NCBI RefSeq assembly: GCF_001700965.1
Contig: NZ_CP016756.1
Location: 1,674,001-1,738,000, forward strand
DNA length: 64,000 bases
From: Stenotrophomonas nitritireducens
Lineage (GTDB): Bacteria > Pseudomonadota > Gammaproteobacteria > Xanthomonadales > Xanthomonadaceae
Reading direction: 5' to 3'
The position numbers and the translations under genes are program-made. This document shows positions 42,982 through 50,414 of this stretch, piece after piece (the stretch's first letter is position 1; the number at the start of each line of letters is the position of its first letter). The notes below the pieces were generated by a model. That model was not told the DNA's origin. It searched no databases and was given only the letters and a program-made list of their open reading frames with translations.

Positions 42982-43072
42982 CGGTCGCGTCGTCTTTTTA
43001 TGAACGGATTAATGCGGCAACGCAGCAAGGCTGTTGCGAGATCATGCGGGTCCACCTGCACGAGTCCGCGCC

Positions 43073-43447
43073 ATGAAATTCCTGCTGCTGATCTACATCG
43101 ACCCGCAATTGCGACAGGCCCTGCCCGCCGACGACTACGACACCTTGATGCGCGGCTGCCTGCAGCACGCCGATGCACTGCAGGCCGAAGGCACACTGCT
43201 GATGTCGCAGCGCCTGCAGCCACCAGCCAGCGCCCAGACCCTGCGCAGCCGCAAGGGCCAGGCCAAGGTCATCGATGGCCCCTTCGCCGAAACCCGCGAA
43301 ATCCTGGCCGGTTTCAACCTCATCGAAGCAGCAGATGCAGATGAAGCCATGCGTATCGCCAAGCAGTTCCCGTGGGCGTCCTACGGCAGCATCGAGGTAA
43401 GGGCGGTGGCTGACATGGAGGTGGAGCGGAGGCGGGTGGGTGCGTGA
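43073..43447 (+). CDS. Second YciI/DGPF-domain protein, divergent
   Basis: The 124-residue protein (MKFLLLIYIDPQLRQALPAD) has the DGPF motif at residues 68-71 (AKVIDGPFAETREILAGFNL) and ends SIEVRAVADMEVERRR. It is a second, distinct member of the same family as the gene at 42478, transcribed away from it across 163 bases. The MKFLL(L/M)IY start with a conserved Tyr is typical of the ECF42-linked type. Whether the sigma factor also drives it is unclear because no TGTCGA is found on this strand upstream. Confidence 0.88.
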   Translation: MKFLLLIYIDPQLRQALPADDYDTLMRGCLQHADALQAEGTLLMSQRLQPPASAQTLRSRKGQAKVIDGPFAETREILAGFNLIEAADADEAMRIAKQFPWASYGSIEVRAVADMEVERRRVGA

Positions 43448-43544
43448 TCTGCGGAAGTAGAAATCACAGTTCGGCTGGACTAGTCGCTCCAGCTCCGCAA
43501 AAAAACTCCAGCAGGCGTTTTAAGCGTCGCATTACGTATGAGAC

Positions 43545-43573
43545 TTGACAATCAAGTAATTGATTTTTATATA
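43545..43573 (+). promoter_or_regulatory. Near-consensus sigma-70 promoter of the first TonB receptor
   Basis: TTGACA (43545-43550), exactly 17 bases, then TATATA (43568-43573) followed by AAAAAATAC. The surrounding 120 bases are strikingly AT-rich for this genome. The predicted leader is about 125 bases, with GGAGAGAGAG as ribosome site before ATG 43708. Confidence 0.8.
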
Positions 43574-43707
43574 AAAAATACTTTTTTCACAACAATTTCA
43601 TGAACCCCCATTAACTTTCACCCGTAACTAGGGTTATCTTTCGTTTACCTGGAATTTAGGTTGCTGACTTGCCGCCTTCCAGTAGACACCACTTTTCGGA
43701 GAGAGAG

Positions 43708-46700
43708 ATGACCCATCGCAAGACCATTCAACGGGCTGCTTTGAGCGCAGCCTTGGCCCTATGCATCGCAGGTACTGCTTATGCCCAAAGCACCACAGGC
43801 AGCATCTACGGCACGGTCCCCTCAGCTGAAGCAGGAACTACTGTCCAGGTCACCAACAACGCGGGTTTTTCGCGGACGGTCACTGTTGGCACTGACGGCC
43901 GGTACAGCATCAGCTCCCTGCCGATCGGCAACTACAAGATCAACGTACAGCGCGATGGCCAGGTCATCGGTACTCGCGATGTTTCGGTAATAGTGGGTGC
44001 GGGTACGGACGCATCTTTCGCCAGCGGCGGCGCGTCTACACTTGAAACCGTCAATGTCACCGCTACCGCCGCTGCTGCCATCGACCTCACCGCGGTAGAT
44101 ACACGCACGGTCATCACCGCAGAACAACTCAAGCGCCTGCCCATCGGTCGCACAGCTGAAGCCATTGCCATGTTGGCACCAGGCGCAGTGGGTGGCGCAG
44201 GTGGCTATGCGGCGCTGGCCAACCTTGTTTCCTTCGGCGGCGCAGGCGCATCGGAGAACGCCTACTACATCAACGGCTACTTCACGGGTGAACCGCTTTC
44301 CAACCTTGGCGGCTCGGGTCTGCCATTCGTCGCTGTTGCACAGCAGGAAACTTACACCGGCGGCTACAGTGCCAAGTACGGCCGCTCCGACGGTGGCGTG
44401 ATCAACCAGGTCGGCAAGAGCGGCACCAATGAGTGGCAGTTCGGTGCACAGATCGATTGGGCACCGAAATCCCTGCGCTCGCGTCGGGACGATCTGTACC
44501 TGCCCGACATCGATCTGTCGCAGTACAACTCAAACCCCAATCTTCCGTCGACCTGCGGCACGGCCAAGAACGAGAAGTGCGAATGGGGTTACTCGGATCC
44601 TAGCCTGGCTGGCACCAAGTACCAGAGCGGCAAGGGCGTCGAATTCGGCTCTACCCGCTATAGCGGCTACGTTGGTGGCCCGATCATCCAGGACAAGCTG
44701 TTCTTCTTTGCGGGTGGTGAGTGGTACAAGACCGACTCGGTCACCAACCCGAATACCCTCGGCAATGCCCGCAGCGTGCATGCTGAAGACGACAACTCGA
44801 AGTACTACGTCAAGATCAACTGGAACATCAACGACAACAACCTGCTGGAGGCCACCTGGTTCCAACAGAATGATGACTACAGTGGCAACTATCACGCGTA
44901 TGACTTTGGCACCTTCACCGAAGGTGCAAAGCTCTCCACCGTGCCTACCCCGATCATCAAGGAAACGGACTACAGGGTCCTGAAGTACACGAGCTTCCTG
45001 ACCGACAGCCTGACCTTCAATGCCACCTACGGGACCAGCGATTTCACAAATCGCCAGGTCAACCCCAGCATCCTGCCGAACACTCCCTATATTGCAGGCT
45101 CCGCCTTTCAGAATCCCGCCGCCAACGGCGGTAACGAGGTGAAGAACATTCAGGGTGGCTACCAGTCCATTGATGCAAAGGACAAGACCCGCGGCCTGCG
45201 TGCCGATCTGGAATGGGTGGTGGGCGACCACACCCTCAGCCTGGGTGTGGACAACATAAAGTTTGAGGCAAAGAACGAAGGCACCTCCCAGGTTGCCGAT
45301 TACTGGGAATACCGCAAAGCCACCAGCGGCTCCACCAACATCTCGCCGTCACTGGGCGTAGGCGCACCGGGCGGCCAAGGCTATTACGTACGCCAGCTGA
45401 AATATTTCAACAACACCAGCATGTCGCTCGACCAGAAAGCCTGGTATTTGGAGGACCGCTGGAGTGTGACCGAAAACCTGTTGCTGTCGCTAGGCCTTCG
45501 TAACGATGAATTCACCAACAAGAACGACGCTGGCCAGGCCTACATGGATGCCAAGGACCAGTGGGCCCCGCGGCTGGGTTTCAGCTGGGACGTGATGGGT
45601 GATGCCTCGCTGAAGGTTTTCGGTAACGCCGGCCGCTACTTCCTGGCAATGCCCAACAACGTCGCAATCCGCGGCGCATCAGCATCTACCTATACCTACC
45701 AGTACTACAGCTACACCGGTATCGATGCCAGCGGCCTGCCCACCGGTCTTACCGAAGTTCCTGGCGTCGGTGGCGGCCCTGCACCTGGCCCGGTGTCATC
45801 CAACGGGGAATATGGCGTACCTGTTGATGTTCTCGCCTTTGCGCCGAAAGACATGAAGAACATGTACCAGGATGAGTACATCCTTGGTTTCGAAAAGACC
45901 TGGGGTGACAACTGGGTGTACGGCGCGAAGTTCACCTACCGTGACCTGAAATCATCCATCGATGATATCTGCGACAGCGGTAAAATCATCGACAAGCTCA
46001 TTGCCAACAATATCGACCCGGACTCAGTTGAAGTTGCGAGCTGCTACATGTTCAATCCGGGCGGTTCCAATACCTTCAGCCTGAAGAACGTCGATGGCTC
46101 TGGCCGCACCGAGGTCAAGATGAATGGTTCTGACTGGGGCTTTGACGAAGGCGTCAAGCGTACCTACAAGGCAATTGACCTGTATTTGGAACATCCGTTC
46201 GACGGCAAGTGGGAAGGCCGCGTGAACTACACCTACAGCAAGAGCCAGGGCAACAACGAAGGCCAGGTGAAGTCCGAGTTTGGCCAGACCAACATCTCCA
46301 AGACGCAGGACTGGGATGCTGCCGAGATGATGCGCTTCGCCAACGGCTACTTGGCCAACGACCGTCGCCATCAGCTCAAGATGTTTGGCAGCTATGCAAT
46401 CACTCCGGAATGGATGGTGGGCGGCAACATTCGCGTGATGTCAGGCTCCCCGATCAGCTGCCTGGGCTATTACAACCCGGACGGTGGCATTAACGAAGGC
46501 ACTGCTGCGGGTGACCCGATCGGTTACGGCGCCGCTTATCACACCTGCCTGGGTAGCATTGCCAAGCCTGGCGCACGTCGCAATCCATGGACCAAGAACA
46601 TCGATCTGGCAGTGACGTATAGGCCGTCCTATTTCGACGAGAAGGTGACCTTCAGCATGCAGGTATTCAACGTCCTGAATGAGCAAAAGGCGACCCAGGT

Positions 46701-46809
46701 TGATGTTACGTCGGAAGAAGACGCATACACGGTCTCGAACACCTATATGGTGCCGATAGCTCGCCAGAGCCCGCGTTACGTGATGTTCTCTGCAACGTAC
46801 GACTTCTAA
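43708..46809 (+). CDS. Oar-like TonB-dependent outer-membrane receptor 1
   Basis: The 1033-residue precursor has a signal peptide ending GTAYAQ, a carboxypeptidase-regulatory-like beta-sandwich (about 25-105: STTGSIYGTVPSAEAGTTVQ, DGRYSISSLPIGNYKINVQR), a plug domain with TAEQLKRLPIGRTAEAIAML, and a large beta-barrel ending in aromatic FSATYDF, the outer-membrane insertion signal. This is the Oar/OmpA-related TonB receptor layout that imports large or peptide-like substrates with TonB energy. A Cys pair (DDIC and ASCYMF in an extracellular-loop region) is kept in the paralogue downstream. The start 43708 follows GGAGAGAGAG. Substrate unknown. Confidence 0.92.
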   Translation: MTHRKTIQRAALSAALALCIAGTAYAQSTTGSIYGTVPSAEAGTTVQVTNNAGFSRTVTVGTDGRYSISSLPIGNYKINVQRDGQVIGTRDVSVIVGAGTDASFASGGASTLETVNVTATAAAAIDLTAVDTRTVITAEQLKRLPIGRTAEAIAMLAPGAVGGAGGYAALANLVSFGGAGASENAYYINGYFTGEPLSNLGGSGLPFVAVAQQETYTGGYSAKYGRSDGGVINQVGKSGTNEWQFGAQIDWAPKSLRSRRDDLYLPDIDLSQYNSNPNLPSTCGTAKNEKCEWGYSDPSLAGTKYQSGKGVEFGSTRYSGYVGGPIIQDKLFFFAGGEWYKTDSVTNPNTLGNARSVHAEDDNSKYYVKINWNINDNNLLEATWFQQNDDYSGNYHAYDFGTFTEGAKLSTVPTPIIKETDYRVLKYTSFLTDSLTFNATYGTSDFTNRQVNPSILPNTPYIAGSAFQNPAANGGNEVKNIQGGYQSIDAKDKTRGLRADLEWVVGDHTLSLGVDNIKFEAKNEGTSQVADYWEYRKATSGSTNISPSLGVGAPGGQGYYVRQLKYFNNTSMSLDQKAWYLEDRWSVTENLLLSLGLRNDEFTNKNDAGQAYMDAKDQWAPRLGFSWDVMGDASLKVFGNAGRYFLAMPNNVAIRGASASTYTYQYYSYTGIDASGLPTGLTEVPGVGGGPAPGPVSSNGEYGVPVDVLAFAPKDMKNMYQDEYILGFEKTWGDNWVYGAKFTYRDLKSSIDDICDSGKIIDKLIANNIDPDSVEVASCYMFNPGGSNTFSLKNVDGSGRTEVKMNGSDWGFDEGVKRTYKAIDLYLEHPFDGKWEGRVNYTYSKSQGNNEGQVKSEFGQTNISKTQDWDAAEMMRFANGYLANDRRHQLKMFGSYAITPEWMVGGNIRVMSGSPISCLGYYNPDGGINEGTAAGDPIGYGAAYHTCLGSIAKPGARRNPWTKNIDLAVTYRPSYFDEKVTFSMQVFNVLNEQKATQVDVTSEEDAYTVSNTYMVPIARQSPRYVMFSATYDF

Positions 46810-46824
46810 AAGTGTTGGCTAGGT

Positions 46825-46853
46825 GGTGGCCCCGGTACGGGGCCACCCTTTTG
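46825..46853 (+). terminator. Terminator after TonB receptor 1
   Basis: GGTGGCCCCG-GTA-CGGGGCCACC is a perfect 10-bp stem with a three-base loop followed by CTTTTG, 15 bases after the stop codon. Confidence 0.9.
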
Positions 46854-47063
46854 CATCGCTGCAACCCTTTCAAAGCCTCGCCCTGATTCGGACTGCCATC
46901 AACCCATATTGGGGAGGCGCAGTCATCTTCTTATCCGGGAACCACGGCAAGCGACTGAATGTCGTGAGGGGAATTCACCAAATCGGCGAGCTTTGTTTGT
47001 TGAACACCCATGTACGTCTCTGAAGCGTAGACGACCCCGGACCTCGGCCGGGGTCTTTTTTTT
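46854..47063 (+). ncRNA. Candidate small RNA region ending at an orphan terminator
   Basis: Between the receptor-1 terminator and a second strong terminator (47033-47063) lie about 180 bases with no credible gene: short frames here lack ribosome sites and codon bias. A terminator without an upstream gene suggests a small RNA or an attenuated leader. The start is not defined; no clear promoter is seen. Confidence 0.3.
47033..47063 (+). terminator. Orphan rho-independent terminator
   Basis: GACCCCGG and CCGGGGTC form a perfect 8-bp stem with a 7-base loop, followed by eight T. It is not preceded by a gene of its own and stands about 180 bases beyond the receptor-1 terminator. Confidence 0.85.
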
Positions 47064-47136
47064 GCAAAAAATTCATCGACCACTCAAGAGAGCAAGTGAG
47101 ACTATTGAATATGAACAGGACAAAACTCTCATATAC

Positions 47137-47216
47137 ATTAATTTCACCTTTAAAAATCAATCGCTTGAAATTAGTTTCACCTGATATTGCAAAATGCTCA
47201 CTAGTGAAATTAATAT
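47137..47216 (+). promoter_or_regulatory. Promoter/operator region of TonB receptor 2 with three ATTARTTTCAC elements
   Basis: ATTAATTTCACC (47137-47148) and ATTAGTTTCACC (47170-47181) are direct copies 33 bases apart, and AGTGAAATTAAT (47203-47214) is an inverted copy. A possible promoter, TTGCAA (47187-47192) with 18 bases to TAATAT (47211-47216), overlaps the inverted copy. A repressor binding these elements would cover the promoter. Confidence 0.45.
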
Positions 47217-47301
47217 TTCGTTCAGCTGTACCCGAAAATTTCATTCCAGTGCAGCGTGGTTGCAACAACAGCTTGCTAAATCAATGAACCAAGGAAATTT
47301 G

Positions 47302-50300
47302 ATGACCCGCAGCACACAAATCACCCGGCTCAAGCGCACCGCGCTGGCCATCGTCCTTACCTCGGTCATCGGCGCCGCCGCTGCCCAGAGCACCACTGGC
47401 TCCCTGTTCGGCAACGCCCCATCCGCCGCCGGCGCCACCATCACCGTCCAGAATGAATCCGGCCTCAAGCGCAGCGTTGCGGTGGATTCGAATGGCCGCT
47501 ACAACCTCGGCTCATTGCCGGTTGGCAAGTACTCGATCAGCCTGGAGCGCGATGGCCAGGTCCTGGACAAGCGCGAAAACGTGCAGCTGCGCGTCGGCGC
47601 GGGTACCGAAGTGTCCTTCGGCGGCGAAGGTGCCACCACTCTGGATGCGGTGACCGTCACTGCCGCCAACATGCCCAAGATCGACGTCAGCAGCACCGTT
47701 TCCAAGTCGGTCATCACCTCCGAGCAGCTCGATGTGCTGCCGCTGGGTCGCAGTGCTGAAGCCATCGCATTGTTGGCACCGGGCGTCGTTGCTGGCAGCG
47801 GACAGTTCAGCAATGGTTCGCGCTCTGTGCTGTCGTTCGGCGGCTCCAGCGTCACCGAGAACGCCTACTATCTCAACGGCTTCAATGCGTCCAATCCACT
47901 GAGCAACATGGGCGGCGTGAGCCTGCCGTATGGCGCAATCGACCAGCAGGAAACCTACACCGGTGGCTACAGCTCCCGGTACGGCCGTTCCACCGGTGGC
48001 GTTATCAACCAGCTCGGCAAGCGCGGTACCAACGACTGGCACTTCGGCGCACAGGTGACCTGGGCGCCGGACAGCTTGGCCGCTTCCCCGCGTGACATCA
48101 ATTTCCCGGACATCGATCTGCCGGACGGCTACAAGTACAGCAATGCGACCCGGCCGGGCACCATCTATCGCTCGCGCGATGGGGACACTGCCACCCGCAC
48201 AACCTACAGCGGTTATGTCAGCGGCCCGCTGATCGAAGACCGTCTGTTTATCAACCTCGCAGCCGAGGCTGACAAGACCGAAGGTGTATCAACGGCAAAC
48301 CGTATCGCTTCGCAGGTGGTTCGTAACCACTACAGCTACACGGCACCGAAGTTCTACGGCAAGATCGACTGGAACATCAACGACAGCAACACGTTGGAAT
48401 ACACCCGCGTCCAGAACACGGACCGCCAGTCGGGTTACTACAACAAGTTTGACTACGCCACCTTGCAGGAAGGCGGTCGCGCAGGAACCTACGCCGATAC
48501 CGAAAAGCTGAAGAATGAGTTCGATATCTTCAAGTACACCGGCTACCTCACCGACGACCTGACCCTCAGCGCCGTATGGGGTCGCAGCAAGGAAACCAAC
48601 CTGCTGAGCAACCCGCTGGACTCCAACAATCCTTACCTCAGCGGCGTTGGCAACCAGAACACCGGCGTTACCGGTGGTCAGCTGATCCGCAACGACCAGG
48701 CGGGCCTATATACCAAGGCTGATGATGCTGGCAGCAAGACCCGCGGCCTGCGCGTGGACCTGGAGTACCGTCTCGGCGACCACGAGCTGACTGCCGGTAT
48801 CGACAACATGTACTACAACGCGCATAACGAAGGCCAGCACGTCACCGGCCCCGGCTATGCATGGATCTACGGAAAATCTGCTGCTCCGGCATCGCCGATC
48901 GATCCGGAAGCGGGTGTCGGTGCCCCCGGCGGCAACGGCTACTACGTTTCCAAGTACATCTTCTCAACCACCACCAGCATGGCTGTCAAGCAGAAGGCTT
49001 ACTACCTAGAAGATCGCTGGCAGGTCACGCCGAACTGGTTGCTGACGCTTGGCGTACGCAATGACAAGTTCACCAACTACAACAGTGCTGCCGTTGCCTA
49101 CGTGGAAAGCGGTGACCAGTGGGCTCCCCGCTTGGGCGCCACCTGGGACGTGTTCGGTGACTCCTCACTGAAGGTGTTCGCCAACCTGGGCCGCTACTAC
49201 CTGGCCTTGCCGAACAGTGTTGCCATCCGCGGCGCCTCGGCCTCGACCTTCACCTATGAGTATTTCAACTACACCGGTATCGATGCCAACGGCAATCCGA
49301 CCGGTCTGACCGCACTTGGCCCGGGCCCGGTGTCCTCCAACGGTGAATACGGCCAGACTCCGGATCCGGCATCCGTCGCTCCCACCGACCTGAAATCGCA
49401 GTATCAGGATGAACTGATCCTGGGCTTCGAGAAGACCATCGGCCAGTCGTGGAACAGCGGTGCCAAGGTCACCTATCGTCGTCTGCAGTCGGCCATCGAC
49501 GATATCTGTGATCCGGACCGCATGTTCGAGAAGCTGCAGTCGATGAACATCGACACCTCGAACCTCGATGTGCCGCATTGCACGATCTTCAACCCGGGCA
49601 AGACCAACACGTTCCTGGCAAAGCACCTGGATGGTTCGGGCTACACCCCGTTCCAGATGAGTGGCAGCGACTGGGGCTTCGGCGGCAACAAGGCCAAGCG
49701 CGACTATGTTGCGATCGATCTGTTCCTGGAACACCCACTGTCCAACAACTGGTACGGCCGCGTGGACTACACCTGGTCGCGTAACTTCGGCAATACCGAA
49801 GGCCAGGTGAAGTCGGATATCGGCCAGGACGATGTGTCCAAGACGCAGGACTGGGACGGCTCGTACCTGATGGAATACGCCGGTGGCTACTTGGCCAACG
49901 ATCGTCGCCACCAGCTGAAGGGTTACGGCGCCTACCAGTTCAACGACGAATGGACCGCGTCGGCGACCCTGCGCATCATGTCGGGTATGCCGAAGAACTG
50001 CTTGGGCTACTACGGCGCCAATGAAGGCGATCCGATGAGCTACAAGACCGCTTACCACTACTGCGCCGGTCAGCCGTCGCGTCCGGGTGATGCGGGCCGC
50101 CAGCCATGGACCAAGCGTGTGGACCTGGGTGTGATGTACCGCCCGGCTTTCGCCGACCACAAGCTGGCCTTCAGCCTGGATGTGTTCAATGTGTTCAACG
50201 AGTTGAAGGCTGTTCAGTCGGACTCGAAGTTCAACTCCGACGCTCGTTACACCGTGTCCAACACCTATGGCATTGGCACGTACTACACCGCACCGCGTTC

Positions 50301-50331
50301 GATGCGTCTGTCAGCTTCGTACGACTTCTGA
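47302..50331 (+). CDS. Oar-like TonB-dependent outer-membrane receptor 2 (paralogue of receptor 1)
   Basis: The 1009-residue precursor has a signal peptide ending GAAAAQ, the same regulatory beta-sandwich (STTGSLFGNAPSAAGATITV, NGRYNLGSLPVGKYSISLER), plug (TSEQLDVLPLGRSAEAIALL) and barrel ending RLSASYDF. It is strongly similar to receptor 1 along its length, for instance GGYLANDRRHQLKGYGAYQF and the DDIC/PHC cysteine pair, indicating an old tandem duplication. The start at 47302 is preferred because AAGGAAATTTG precedes it; ATG 47284 would add six residues. It has its own AT-rich leader, so it may be regulated separately from receptor 1. Confidence 0.92.
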   Translation: MTRSTQITRLKRTALAIVLTSVIGAAAAQSTTGSLFGNAPSAAGATITVQNESGLKRSVAVDSNGRYNLGSLPVGKYSISLERDGQVLDKRENVQLRVGAGTEVSFGGEGATTLDAVTVTAANMPKIDVSSTVSKSVITSEQLDVLPLGRSAEAIALLAPGVVAGSGQFSNGSRSVLSFGGSSVTENAYYLNGFNASNPLSNMGGVSLPYGAIDQQETYTGGYSSRYGRSTGGVINQLGKRGTNDWHFGAQVTWAPDSLAASPRDINFPDIDLPDGYKYSNATRPGTIYRSRDGDTATRTTYSGYVSGPLIEDRLFINLAAEADKTEGVSTANRIASQVVRNHYSYTAPKFYGKIDWNINDSNTLEYTRVQNTDRQSGYYNKFDYATLQEGGRAGTYADTEKLKNEFDIFKYTGYLTDDLTLSAVWGRSKETNLLSNPLDSNNPYLSGVGNQNTGVTGGQLIRNDQAGLYTKADDAGSKTRGLRVDLEYRLGDHELTAGIDNMYYNAHNEGQHVTGPGYAWIYGKSAAPASPIDPEAGVGAPGGNGYYVSKYIFSTTTSMAVKQKAYYLEDRWQVTPNWLLTLGVRNDKFTNYNSAAVAYVESGDQWAPRLGATWDVFGDSSLKVFANLGRYYLALPNSVAIRGASASTFTYEYFNYTGIDANGNPTGLTALGPGPVSSNGEYGQTPDPASVAPTDLKSQYQDELILGFEKTIGQSWNSGAKVTYRRLQSAIDDICDPDRMFEKLQSMNIDTSNLDVPHCTIFNPGKTNTFLAKHLDGSGYTPFQMSGSDWGFGGNKAKRDYVAIDLFLEHPLSNNWYGRVDYTWSRNFGNTEGQVKSDIGQDDVSKTQDWDGSYLMEYAGGYLANDRRHQLKGYGAYQFNDEWTASATLRIMSGMPKNCLGYYGANEGDPMSYKTAYHYCAGQPSRPGDAGRQPWTKRVDLGVMYRPAFADHKLAFSLDVFNVFNELKAVQSDSKFNSDARYTVSNTYGIGTYYTAPRSMRLSASYDF

Positions 50332-50380
50332 TCTGAACCACCGCAACAACGCAATCTCTCTGTAATAGCGAAGTACTTGA

Positions 50381-50409
50381 AACCCCGGCCCAGCGCCGGG
50401 GTTTTTTTT
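50381..50409 (+). terminator. Terminator after TonB receptor 2
   Basis: AACCCCGGC and GCCGGGGTT form a 9-bp stem with a five-base loop followed by a T run up to 50409. It stands six bases from the stop codon of the convergent NHL gene and may serve both. Confidence 0.9.
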
Positions 50410-50414
50410 ATCCG

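Noticed and set aside
46823..47287. Short frames between the TonB receptors
   Set aside because: The frames of 63-97 codons cross a terminator, lack ribosome sites and do not show the codon bias of neighbours.
43708..50331. Siderophore receptor assignment for the two TonB receptors
   Set aside because: The N-terminal regulatory beta-sandwich and barrel wording are Oar-like, and no siderophore or Fur-box-like sequence was recognised upstream.
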